A stretch of 40,861 nucleotides of DNA from Erythrobacter donghaensis (GTDB taxonomy: Bacteria > Pseudomonadota > Alphaproteobacteria > Sphingomonadales > Sphingomonadaceae), in the NCBI RefSeq assembly GCF_001557325.1, contig NZ_LSJS01000206.1, positions 1-40,861 of the forward strand. Reading direction: 5' to 3'. Made by a program: the position numbers and the translations under genes. The notes under the pieces were generated by a model. It searched no databases, was not told the DNA's origin, and saw nothing but the letters and a program-made list of their open reading frames with translations. Below, piece after piece: positions 23,976-31,713 of the stretch (positions are counted from its first letter, which is position 1; each line of letters begins with the position of its first letter).

Positions 23976-24266
23976 ATGCTCGAATATCTCCTGCGCCTTG
24001 CGCTGCTGCTGCCGGTTCTGGCGGGGCTGATCTGGGGGAGCCTGTGGCTGACCCGCTGGCTCCAGACCCGGCTCGGCCAGACCCCCGGCGCTCCGGGTGC
24101 GGGGCGGCAGCTCCAGCTGATCGAGACCAGCCTGATCGCGCCCGGCATGAAGCTCGCCGTGGTGCGCTTCCGCGACCGCGAGATCCTGCTCGGCTGCACC
24201 CGGCAGGGCCTCGTGCGGTTGGGCGAGGCACCCCTCACCGCTGCGGTTCCTGCGGAGAGCGAGTGA
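23976..24266 (+). CDS. fliO: Flagellar export gate assembly protein FliO
   Basis: A 96-residue protein with one membrane helix at about residues 4-22 and a small cytoplasmic domain containing 'RQLQLIETSLIAPGMKLAVV' and 'RDREILLGCTRQGLVRLGE', the FliO beta pattern (R.LxVxExxxLxxxxxLxLVxxxxxxxLLGxT). FliO helps build the FliP ring and is not part of the finished gate. It is shorter than enteric FliO (121). Its stop overlaps the fliP ATG by one base. Confidence 0.9.
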   Translation: MLEYLLRLALLLPVLAGLIWGSLWLTRWLQTRLGQTPGAPGAGRQLQLIETSLIAPGMKLAVVRFRDREILLGCTRQGLVRLGEAPLTAAVPAESE

Positions 24267-25072
24267 TGCGCGCCGCTGCGATGATCCGCGCAGGCCTCGT
24301 GTGCCTTGCCGCGTTAACCATGTTCTGGGCGGTGCCCGATGCGGCCTTCGCCGCTCCCGTCGCCGTGCCCGAACCTGCGGTGGCGGGCCTGGGCGCGGCG
24401 GTCGAGCGGGCGCTGGGCGACGAGGGGGCGGGGGATGACAGCCCGCTGAGCATGTCGCTCCAGCTGCTGGTGGTGATGGGTCTCCTCACCATCCTGCCCG
24501 CGCTGGTGCTGATGATGACGAGCTTCCTGCGCATCCTCGTGGTGCTCTCGATCCTGCGCCAGGCGCTGGGCTTGCAGGGCTCGCCGCCGGGACAGGTGCT
24601 GGCCGGATTGGCGCTGTTCCTCTCGCTGTTCGTCATGGCCCCGACATTGGACGTGGTGAACGCGCAGGCGATCGCCCCCTATGCGAGCGGAGCCCTGTCG
24701 GCCGACGCCGCGATCGGCAAGGCGGGCGAGGCGTTCCACACCTTCATGATGGCCCAGACCCGCGAGGCGAACCTCATCATGTTCACCGACATGGCGGGCG
24801 GCGGCACCTTCAGGAGCGGCGCGGACGTGCCCTTCTCGATCCTGCTCCCGGCCTTCGTCACCAGCGAGCTCGAGACCGCCTTCCAGATCGGCTTCATGAT
24901 CTTCCTGCCCTTCCTCGTCATCGACCTCGTCGTCGCGAGCGTGCTGATGAGCCTCGGCATGATGATGCTCTCGCCCACCATCATCTCGCTGCCCTTTAAG
25001 CTGCTGCTGTTCGTGCTGGTCGATGGCTGGGCGCTGCTGATGGGCAGCCTTGCGCTGAGCTTTGCGACATGA
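24266..25072 (+). CDS. fliP: Flagellar export gate protein FliP
   Basis: A 268-residue protein with a cleavable signal peptide (to about the AFAAP near residue 30) and four membrane helices. The conserved blocks are clear: LVVMGLLTILPALVLMMTSF, RILVVLSILRQALGLQGSPP, 'FMMAQTREANLIMF', 'DVPFSILLPAFVTSELETAF' and 'FLPFLVIDLVVASVLMSLGM'. Five FliP, four FliQ and one FliR form the export gate. Start ATG at 24266 overlaps the fliO stop. ATGA overlap with fliQ. Confidence 0.97.
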   Translation: MRAAAMIRAGLVCLAALTMFWAVPDAAFAAPVAVPEPAVAGLGAAVERALGDEGAGDDSPLSMSLQLLVVMGLLTILPALVLMMTSFLRILVVLSILRQALGLQGSPPGQVLAGLALFLSLFVMAPTLDVVNAQAIAPYASGALSADAAIGKAGEAFHTFMMAQTREANLIMFTDMAGGGTFRSGADVPFSILLPAFVTSELETAFQIGFMIFLPFLVIDLVVASVLMSLGMMMLSPTIISLPFKLLLFVLVDGWALLMGSLALSFAT

Positions 25073-25341
25073 CCGAGGACGCGCAGCTCCTCGCATTGGC
25101 GGACCAGACCCTGTGGGTGACCGCGCTGATCGCAGGGCCGGTGCTGATCGCGACGCTGGTCGTCGGACTCGTCGTCGGGATCATCCAGGCTGCCACCTCG
25201 GTCAACGAGCAGACCCTCTCCTTCATCCCCAAGCTCGCGATCACCGCGCTGGTGTTCGTCGTGCTGGGCGCGGCGATGATGGGGCTGCTGGCCGATTTCA
25301 CCCGCGAGATCATGGCGCAGGTCGCCGACCTGTCGCGGTGA
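25069..25341 (+). CDS. fliQ: Flagellar export gate protein FliQ
   Basis: A 90-residue protein with two membrane helices (about residues 14-38 and 54-76). The family signature is present: 'GPVLIATLVVGLVVGIIQAA' followed by TSVNEQTLSFIPK. Length equals the enteric protein (89). Coupled to fliP by ATGA; fliR starts 10 bases later. Confidence 0.96.
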   Translation: MTEDAQLLALADQTLWVTALIAGPVLIATLVVGLVVGIIQAATSVNEQTLSFIPKLAITALVFVVLGAAMMGLLADFTREIMAQVADLSR

Positions 25342-25351
25342 GACTGGGCCG

Positions 25352-26152
25352 GTGAACATCCTCGACCCCGGCTTCGGCAGCCTCGAGGCGCAGCTGTGGG
25401 TGATCATGCTGCTCTCGATCAGGAGCGGCGCGGCGCTGATGGCCGCGCCGATGATCGGGGGCACGGGGGTGCCGGTGCAATTGCGCATCCTCCTGAGCCT
25501 CGTGCTGGGCCATTTCGTGGCGAACTGGGTGCCGCTCCCCGCACCCCCGCCGATGCTGAGCATCGCCGCCGTGCTCGCCGTGGTGCAGGAGGTGGCGGTC
25601 GGCCTGATGCTCGGCTTCGTGCTCCAGATCGCCTTTGCCATCCCCCTCATCGCCGCCGAGCAGATCGCGGGCACCATGGGCCTCGCCATCGCCACCTCGA
25701 TCGACCCCGCGAGCGGCGCGCAATCGGGGGCGCTGGGCACCTTCTTCGGTCTCGTCATGAGCCTGCTGTTCTACGCCACCGGCGCGCATCTCCTGTGGTT
25801 CGAGCTGCTGATCGAAAGCTACCGGCTGCTGCCGGCGGGCAGCTATGCCTTCGGCGCGTGGCGGGCCGAGAGCGTGGTCATGTTCATGGGCTACGGCCTC
25901 GCCACCGCCGCCGCCATCGCGCTGCCGGTGGTGCTGGTGCTGCTGCTGGTGCAGATCGTCACCGGGCTGATCGCCCGCTCGGCCCCCTCGCTCAACCTCT
26001 ATGCGCTCGGCCTGCCCGCAGGCGTGATCGCCGGGATCGCGGCGATGATCATCGCGCTGCCGGTGATGACCGCGCAGATGCGCGGCGCGATCGAGGCCGC
26101 GCTCGAACAATCGCAAGCGCTGATCCAGCCCGAGGCAGCGCCCGATGGCTGA
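25352..26152 (+). CDS. fliR: Flagellar export gate protein FliR
   Basis: A 266-residue protein with about six membrane helices. The family blocks 'LMLGFVLQIAFAIPLIAAEQ' followed by IAGTMGLAIATSIDP, and 'RSAPSLNLYALGLPAGVIAG' (R..P.xNxFxxGxP pattern) are present. GTG start; the upstream ribosome site is weak (CTGGGCCG), so coupling to fliQ is likely. Eight bases overlap with flhB. Confidence 0.95.
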   Translation: MNILDPGFGSLEAQLWVIMLLSIRSGAALMAAPMIGGTGVPVQLRILLSLVLGHFVANWVPLPAPPPMLSIAAVLAVVQEVAVGLMLGFVLQIAFAIPLIAAEQIAGTMGLAIATSIDPASGAQSGALGTFFGLVMSLLFYATGAHLLWFELLIESYRLLPAGSYAFGAWRAESVVMFMGYGLATAAAIALPVVLVLLLVQIVTGLIARSAPSLNLYALGLPAGVIAGIAAMIIALPVMTAQMRGAIEAALEQSQALIQPEAAPDG

Positions 26153-27278
26153 GGAGACCGCCGGCGAAAAGACCTTCGCCCCGACCCAGAAGCGCCGCGA
26201 GGAAGCCGCCAAGAACGGCGATGTCCTGCGCTCGCGCGAACTCGCCACCCTCGCCGCGACCGGCGCGGGGGTGCTCGGGCTCTACGCCCTGGGAGAGTGG
26301 CTCGCCGAAGGGATGGCAGGCGTGGCGCGCGCGGGCTTCCGCTTCGACCGCGCCGCTTTGGACGGCTTCACGCCCGGCGCGATCATGGCCGACGCCGCGC
26401 TCGCCGCGCTGCCGCCGGTCATGGTGCTGGGCGCGATCGTCGCCCTCGTCACCACCGCCTCGCAATTGCTGCTGGGGCAGGACGGGCGCTGGATTGCGGG
26501 AAACGCCGGGTTCAAGGCGCGGCGGATCAACCCGCTCTCGGGCTTCAAGCGGATCTTCGGCACGCAGGGGCTGATCGAGCTCGGCAAGGGCCTCGCCAAG
26601 CTCGCGCTGCTCGGCGGGATTGCCTGGGTCTGGGCCAAGGGCCGCATGCCCGAACTGCTGGCGCTGGGCGCGATGCCGTTGGAGGCGCAGGTCGCGCGCG
26701 GGCTCGATGCGATCACCTCGCTGACGGCGGCGCTGCTGATCGGCTTCGTCGTGATCGCCGCGATCGACTACCCGCTGCAACGCTTCCAGCGTGACAAGCG
26801 GCTGATGATGAGCCTCCAGGAAGTGCGCGACGAGAACAAGCAGTCCGAAGGCTCGCCCGAGATGAAGGGCGCCCGCCGCCAGCGCCAGCGCGACCTGGCG
26901 CGCGGGGGCGTCGCCAAGGCGATGAAGGAGGCGCAGTTCGTGATCGTCAACCCGCTGCACTTCGCGGTCGCGCTGACCTACGACCCGGCCCGCGCGCCGG
27001 CCCCGCTGCTGCTGTGCAAGGGTCGCGGGGAGACCGCGCTCGCGATGCGCGAGATCGCGGCGGAGGAAGGCCTGCCGGTGCTCGAATACCCGACCCTTGC
27101 CCGCGCGGTCTATTTCACCACCCGCCCCAACCAGATGGTGCGCGAGGAGCTCTATGTCGCGCTCGCCTCGCTGGTGGCCTTCGTGATGGCCTTGAAGCGC
27201 GGCCAGCGCCCGCGCCGCCCGGTGATCGAGGTGCCCACGGCGCTGCGCTTCGACGGCGACGGGAGGGCCGAAACATGA
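26145..27278 (+). CDS. flhB: Flagellar export substrate-specificity switch protein FlhB (NPLH variant)
   Basis: A 377-residue protein, normal length. The N-terminal EKTFAPTQKRREEAAKNGDV and LRSRELATLAATG are FlhB hallmarks, followed by four membrane helices to about residue 210, and a cytoplasmic domain starting 'MSLQEVRDENKQSEGSPEMK'. The self-cleavage site, normally NPTH, is NPLH here, with Asn at residue 269 and Pro at 270. Asn and Pro, which carry out the cleavage, are kept. FlhB switches export from hook to filament parts with FliK. The stop codon is already inside the left arm of the inverted repeat at 27277. Confidence 0.95.
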   Translation: MAEETAGEKTFAPTQKRREEAAKNGDVLRSRELATLAATGAGVLGLYALGEWLAEGMAGVARAGFRFDRAALDGFTPGAIMADAALAALPPVMVLGAIVALVTTASQLLLGQDGRWIAGNAGFKARRINPLSGFKRIFGTQGLIELGKGLAKLALLGGIAWVWAKGRMPELLALGAMPLEAQVARGLDAITSLTAALLIGFVVIAAIDYPLQRFQRDKRLMMSLQEVRDENKQSEGSPEMKGARRQRQRDLARGGVAKAMKEAQFVIVNPLHFAVALTYDPARAPAPLLLCKGRGETALAMREIAAEEGLPVLEYPTLARAVYFTTRPNQMVREELYVALASLVAFVMALKRGQRPRRPVIEVPTALRFDGDGRAET

Positions 27279-27419
27279 TCCTCCCCCTTGGGGGAGGGGG
27301 ACCACCCGCAGGGTGGTGGAGGGGCGAGCGGCGCTGCCCCGAGCACAAAGCCTTTGGATCACCCTCGCCCGCCCCTCCACCATGCTGCGCATGGTCCCCC
27401 TCCCCTTAAGGGGAGGATC
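27277..27419 (+). repeat. Large inverted repeat with nested hairpins between flhB and fliD
   Basis: Two arms of about 54 bases (27277-27330 and 27366-27419), both ending in GATC, are reverse complements with about eight mismatches. Each arm contains two smaller palindromes: CTCCCCCTTGGGGGAG and CCACCCGCAGGGTGG on the left, CTCCCCTTAAGGGGAG and CCATGCGCAGCATGG (read on the minus strand) on the right. Most mismatches between arms are paired so each small hairpin stays intact. It starts in the flhB stop codon. It looks like a dispersed intergenic element (MITE- or REP-like) and may also end transcription of the fli operon. Confidence 0.85.
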
Positions 27420-27441
27420 AACCCCTTAAACCCACCCCCGG

Positions 27442-28884
27442 ATGGACGTCTTCAGCGACATGGAAAACTTCGGCTCATCGATCCTGAACTCGCTCGGCTT
27501 CGGCAACGGCATCAATTACAGCCAGCTGGCGACCGATATCGCCGAGGCGAGCTTCGGGTTCCAGCGCCAGACGGTGGAGACCCGCCGCGAGACGCTGGAA
27601 GCGCAGATTTCCGCCGCCTCGCAGCTGCGCAGCTCGATCTCCGGGCTGGCGAGCGCGTTGGGGGACCGTATCCGCAATGGCGAACTCGCCCCGCAGGCAA
27701 GCATCGGCAACGCCGCCGTGGCGCGCGCAACCGTGCCTGCGGGCCTATCCCCGCGCGGCAGTTTTTCGCTCGAGGTGACCGAGCTTGCCCGCAGCCAGAC
27801 GCTGGTGACGGGGGCCTATGCCAGCGGCACCGCGCTGGTCGGGGCGGGCACGCTCAACATCCGCTTCGGCACGGTCGACGGCGCAAGCTTCAACCCCGAT
27901 GCCGCGCGCGATCCGCTGGCGATCACCGTCACCGCCGACGACACCCTCGCCACGCTGGCCGCCAAGATCACGCGCGAGAGCCGGGGCGCGGTCAGCGCCT
28001 ATGTCGCGCAAGGCACGAACGGGGCGCAGCTGGTGCTCAAGGGCGCAGAGGGTGCGGCCAACGGCTTCGTGCTCGAGCCTGTCGGCGCAGGGGGAGCGGC
28101 GGCGCCGGGCGATCTCAGCTACCTCGCCTGGGCCCCCGCCACCGACGCGGGCGAACTGCGCGGCACGGCGGGCGATGCGACCCTCGTGCTCGACACGGTC
28201 GAGATCACCAGCCCCACCAACCGCGTCACCGGCCTGCCGGGGGGCTTCACGCTCGAACTCACCGCCACCAATGTCGGCGCGCCGACCACGGTGTCCTTCA
28301 CCAACGACAGTTCGGCGATCACGTCGGTCATGAACGATTTCGTCGCCGCGCTGAACGACGTCGCCGCGCAGCTCAACACCGTGGCCGCGCCGCTCGGCGG
28401 GGAACTGGGCAACGACAGCGGCGCGCGCGAATTGCGGCGCGAGCTTTCGGCGCTCTCGCGGCTGGTGGTCAACCCCAATGCCGCCCCGGGCGAGCCGCGC
28501 ACGCTGGGCGACCTTGGCGTTGCGATCAACCGCGATGGCACCTTCCGGCTCGATCCCGTGCCGCTCAATCGCGCGCTGGAGGCTTCGCCCGAGGTGGTCG
28601 CCGGGCTGTTCACCACCGGCGCGACCGGGGTGTTCGCCGCCTTCGACCGCTTCGCGCGCGAGGCGACGCTGCTGGGTGATCCGGGTTCGCTCGGCGGATC
28701 GGTGCAGCGCTACGAGCGCCAGCTCGAACAGACCGACGAGCGCCTCGCGCGGATCGCCGAGCAGCAGGAAGCGCTGCGCGAGCGCCTGAGCCGCGAGCTG
28801 ATCGCCTCGGGCCGGCGGGTGTCGGCGGCGCAATCGACGCTCGAATTCGTGCGCGCGAACTTTGCGCCGCGGGATGAGAACTAA
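27442..28884 (+). CDS. fliD: Flagellar filament cap protein FliD
   Basis: A 480-residue HAP2 protein, normal length. The N-terminal coiled-coil region (FQRQTVETRRETLEAQISAA then SQLRSSISGLASAL) corresponds to the FliD_N domain; the middle has repeated beta-rich segments; the C-terminal coiled coil is 'GSVQRYERQLEQTDERLARI', followed by 'SRELIASGRRVSAAQSTLEF'. The expected early motif for FliD (GLxSGlDxxxlvxxl) is represented by 'GINYSQLATDIAEASF', a diverged form. No ribosome site is obvious before ATG 27442, and ATG 27460 is an alternative. fliS follows in 12 bases. Confidence 0.9.
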   Translation: MDVFSDMENFGSSILNSLGFGNGINYSQLATDIAEASFGFQRQTVETRRETLEAQISAASQLRSSISGLASALGDRIRNGELAPQASIGNAAVARATVPAGLSPRGSFSLEVTELARSQTLVTGAYASGTALVGAGTLNIRFGTVDGASFNPDAARDPLAITVTADDTLATLAAKITRESRGAVSAYVAQGTNGAQLVLKGAEGAANGFVLEPVGAGGAAAPGDLSYLAWAPATDAGELRGTAGDATLVLDTVEITSPTNRVTGLPGGFTLELTATNVGAPTTVSFTNDSSAITSVMNDFVAALNDVAAQLNTVAAPLGGELGNDSGARELRRELSALSRLVVNPNAAPGEPRTLGDLGVAINRDGTFRLDPVPLNRALEASPEVVAGLFTTGATGVFAAFDRFAREATLLGDPGSLGGSVQRYERQLEQTDERLARIAEQQEALRERLSRELIASGRRVSAAQSTLEFVRANFAPRDEN

Positions 28885-28896
28885 GGGGCCGGAACG

Positions 28897-29262
28897 ATGC
28901 AGATGCTCTCCCGCAACCCCGCCGCCGCCTATCGCCGCGTCGCGCTCGATGCGCGGATCGAGGCCTCGGGCAGCGCCGATCTCACCCGCATTTGCCTCGA
29001 AGAGGCGCAGGCCGCATTGGCGCAGGCCTATGGCGCGGTAATGCGCGGGTCATCGGCGGGTCGTGAGCCCCTGATGCGCGCGCAGACGATTCTGGTGTGG
29101 CTGGCCCGCTCGGTCGCCCCCGGCCATCCGCTGGGTGCCAGCCTCAAGGCTTTCTATGGCGGGCTGGCCGGGCAGGTGGGCGCGCAAATCCAACAGGCCG
29201 ATCCCCGGGCGATTGCAGAAATCCGGAAAGATATCAGCGATTTGCTGGAGGCGGCGGGTTAG
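28897..29262 (+). CDS. fliS: FliS-like flagellin export chaperone
   Basis: A 121-residue all-helical protein directly after fliD, the usual place and size for FliS. It starts MQMLSRNPAAAYRRVALDAR, reminiscent of the xxxxAYxxxxVxxxS opening, but the rest is diverged: the normal 'PxxLlxLlydga' block is replaced by SADLTRICLEEAQAALAQAY. FliS binds the C-terminal helix of flagellin and keeps it unfolded for export. GGAACG precedes the ATG. Call rests on context and general pattern. Confidence 0.75.
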   Translation: MQMLSRNPAAAYRRVALDARIEASGSADLTRICLEEAQAALAQAYGAVMRGSSAGREPLMRAQTILVWLARSVAPGHPLGASLKAFYGGLAGQVGAQIQQADPRAIAEIRKDISDLLEAAG

Positions 29263-29272
29263 GCTGGGGGCA

Positions 29273-29290
29273 ATGTTTCACGTGAAACAT
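29273..29290. promoter_or_regulatory. parS: parS centromere-like site (ParB binding)
   Basis: Bases 29274-29289 read TGTTTCACGTGAAACA, the exact consensus parS sequence bound by ParB proteins from Bacillus to Caulobacter; the palindrome extends to 18 bases with A/T at the edges. It lies in the 38-base gap between the convergent fliS and hydrolase genes and fills half of it. ParB spreading from such sites organises the chromosome origin region. No other copy was seen in the window, and parA/parB are not here. Confidence 0.85.
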
Positions 29291-29300
29291 TTGCGGAACA

Positions 29301-30179
29301 TCACGCTTCCCCGATGAACTCCGCGATGATCCGCGCCGCATCCTGCGGATCCTGGAACGGGTGGAAGTGGGTCATGTCGGGGCGGTGGAGGTCGGTGCCC
29401 CGCGGCAGCCGCTCCGCCAGCCCGGACCACGTCGGCGAGCTCTTGAAGTCCTGAAGCGTCGTGTGCCTGGCGCGCACCACCAGCACTGGGATGGCGACCC
29501 GCGTTGCCGCCTCCAGAATGCCCGGATTGCTGCGGCTCGCTGCATAGACGCTCGCCTCGACCTCGGGCGCGCAGGCGAGTTCGAGGCCGTCCCCGTTCGC
29601 GGCGGGGACGAGGCCGTGGCGGCAGTAATCCTCGAACACGCGTGCATCGAACAGGTCGTAGGGATCGCGGGTGGCGAAGCGCTCGATCATCGCCTCGGCG
29701 CTCGCGAAGTCGCGCTTGCGGCGGATCGCGGGGTGGGGGTTGTCGGCGGTGTAGAGCGCTTCGCTCGGCGCGTAGAATTCGGGCGCGAGGATCACGGGGT
29801 CGAACAGCACGAGGCGGGCAAAGCGCCCCGGCGCATCGGCAGCGACCTGAAGCAGGGTGTGCGCCCCCATCGAATGGCCGATGCCGACCGCGGCGGTGAT
29901 GCCGGATTGATCAAGAAATTCAGCGACATCGCTCGCCATAAGGCGCCAGTCATCGATCGGCCCGGCGCGCGACCGGCCGTGGCCGCGCAGGTCGATGGCG
30001 TGGACCGGATGCGCCGGGAAGCGTTCGGCGATCGCGTCCCACACCCGCCCGTGAAACCCCGTCGCATGGGCGAAGACCAGCGGCACGCCGCCACCATCGG
30101 AGGCCCATTCGTGGACGGCCAGGTCGATGCCGTTGACGGGGTAGAAACGGGTCTGCGGAGCGGGTCGCGGCGTGGTCAT
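29301..30179 (-). CDS. Alpha/beta hydrolase
   Basis: A 292-residue single-domain hydrolase. The strand-loop segments 'VPLVFAHATGFHGRVWDAIA' (oxyanion region HATGF) and HAIDLRGHGRS, then the nucleophile elbow GIGHSMGAHTLLQ with Ser at about residue 103, fit the fold. A likely catalytic His is in DMTHFHPFQDP near residue 271-273. The acid is less certain (Asp near 127 or in the cap). No signal peptide, so cytoplasmic. ATG 30179 is chosen; a TTG-initiated extension to 30215 is not supported. Substrate cannot be told. The proximity to parS has no evident functional meaning. Confidence 0.88.
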   Translation of the reverse strand: MTTPRPAPQTRFYPVNGIDLAVHEWASDGGGVPLVFAHATGFHGRVWDAIAERFPAHPVHAIDLRGHGRSRAGPIDDWRLMASDVAEFLDQSGITAAVGIGHSMGAHTLLQVAADAPGRFARLVLFDPVILAPEFYAPSEALYTADNPHPAIRRKRDFASAEAMIERFATRDPYDLFDARVFEDYCRHGLVPAANGDGLELACAPEVEASVYAASRSNPGILEAATRVAIPVLVVRARHTTLQDFKSSPTWSGLAERLPRGTDLHRPDMTHFHPFQDPQDAARIIAEFIGEA

Positions 30180-30234
30180 GCCCTGCGCCCAACCGCATCG
30201 CCTGCGCCGAGTCAATCGGGCGCTTTTGACAGGC

Positions 30235-31713
30235 CTATTCCGCCGGCGCGGGCTCCGGCTCGCTCGTGCCGCGGTTGCGCGCGAAGTTCAGCGCCTCGGC
30301 CAGGCGGTCGGGGGCGATGATGTTGAGCGCGCCGAGATAGAGCGCGACGCCGATCGGCACCGCGATCCCGAGCGCCAGCCAGTCGGCGACCGGGGGCATG
30401 CCGCGCAGCACCAGCCACACCCCGCCCGCCATGGCGAGCGCGGCGAGCAGCGGCGGGAGCACGGCGCGCAGCAAGCCAGCGGGCGTCAGGCCGATGATCC
30501 GGCCCGACAGCGTCACCGTCGCCGCGGTCAGCACCGCCATCCCGCCGACCCAGCTCCACGCGAAGCCGGTCACCCCCCAGTGCGAGCCGATGAAATAGGA
30601 AACCGGCATCACCACGCTGCCGATCATCGTGATCCGCAGCGCCGCCATCGGCACGCCGCGGGCATTGGTCGCAGGCGCGAACAGGATCTGCAGCGTCATC
30701 ATCGCCATCGCGCTCGCGAGGATCGGGAGCAGCGGGACGATCTCGTGCCATTGCTCGCCCAGCAGCACCGGCACCAGCACCGGAGCGACCACCGCGAGGC
30801 CGGCATAGGCGGGCAGCGCGACCAGCATGACAAGGCGGATCGTCGCCAGCAGCGCCGTCGCGCCCAGCTCGGGCTGACGGGCATAGGCGGCGTAGGCGAC
30901 CTCGTTGATCGGGGGCACGAACTTGGCGGCGAGCAGCTGGGCGAGGAACAGCCCGGTGGTGTAGACGCCAAGGGAGTGGGGATCGAGCACGCGCCCGGCG
31001 ATCATCACGTCGGCCTGGCTCTGGACGAACCAGAACAGCTGGGTCGCGGTCATCACCCCGCCGAAGCCGGCGATGTGCCCGGCCCCGGCGAAGCGGAAGC
31101 TCGGGCGGATCGGCGTGCCGGCGGCGCGGGTCATGCCGACCGCCTCGGTCAGGATCATCACCAGCGGCGCCGAGACCAGCGTCCAAACCCCCCAGCCCGA
31201 AAGCGCGCCGGTGAGCGCGGTCAGGGCCCCGGCGATCGCGGCGACGAGGCGCACCTGGGCCGGGCGGCGGAAGTCCATCCGCCGCGAGAGGATCGCGTGG
31301 GACAGCGCGCAGAACGGAACCGCGAGATAGAGCAGCGCCTGCACCCGCAAAAGGTTGGCCACCATCGGCTGCTCGAACCACAGCGCCACCAGCGGCGCGG
31401 CGCAGAACTGCACCAGCGCAAGGCCGCCGTTCAAGAGCATCAGCATCCCCAAGGTCTGGCGCAGGCGTTCCTCGGTCACCTCCGCCTCGCGGATCAGCGC
31501 CGAGGCGAGGCCGTAGCCGTTCATGGTGTTGAGCAGCACCAGCATCACCTGCGCCATGGCGAACAGGCCATAGTCCTGCGGGGCGAGCAGGCGGATGACG
31601 ATCAGGGTCGAGGCCCAGGACACGATCTGCGTCCCGATCTGGCTGCCCGAGCGCCAGATCACCGCAGTGCGCACCTGCGCCGCAAGCGAGGCGGTGGGGC
31701 CCGGCTCAGCCAT
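30235..31713 (-). CDS. Polysaccharide/lipid-linked oligosaccharide flippase (MOP superfamily)
   Basis: A 492-residue protein with about 12-14 membrane helices. The start AVIWRSGSQIGTQIVSWAST followed by LIVIRLLAPQDYGLFAMAQV is the standard opening of Wzx/RfbX-type flippases (P.dyG.fa). The next helices have the 'RMDFRRPAQVRLVAAIAGAL' type block of the lipopolysaccharide exporter subgroup (WzxC-like). It would move a lipid-linked sugar across the inner membrane for surface polysaccharide. The first eight bases overlap the upstream GNAT gene, so the pair is an operon. A role in flagellar glycosylation is not shown. No glycosyltransferases are nearby. Confidence 0.88.
   Translation of the reverse strand: MAEPGPTASLAAQVRTAVIWRSGSQIGTQIVSWASTLIVIRLLAPQDYGLFAMAQVMLVLLNTMNGYGLASALIREAEVTEERLRQTLGMLMLLNGGLALVQFCAAPLVALWFEQPMVANLLRVQALLYLAVPFCALSHAILSRRMDFRRPAQVRLVAAIAGALTALTGALSGWGVWTLVSAPLVMILTEAVGMTRAAGTPIRPSFRFAGAGHIAGFGGVMTATQLFWFVQSQADVMIAGRVLDPHSLGVYTTGLFLAQLLAAKFVPPINEVAYAAYARQPELGATALLATIRLVMLVALPAYAGLAVVAPVLVPVLLGEQWHEIVPLLPILASAMAMMTLQILFAPATNARGVPMAALRITMIGSVVMPVSYFIGSHWGVTGFAWSWVGGMAVLTAATVTLSGRIIGLTPAGLLRAVLPPLLAALAMAGGVWLVLRGMPPVADWLALGIAVPIGVALYLGALNIIAPDRLAEALNFARNRGTSEPEPAPAE

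Noticed and set aside
29271..29317. A small open frame starting at the ATG within the parS palindrome (MFHVKH...)
   Set aside because: The peptide is the direct translation of the palindrome plus eight residues and has no ribosome binding site or family.
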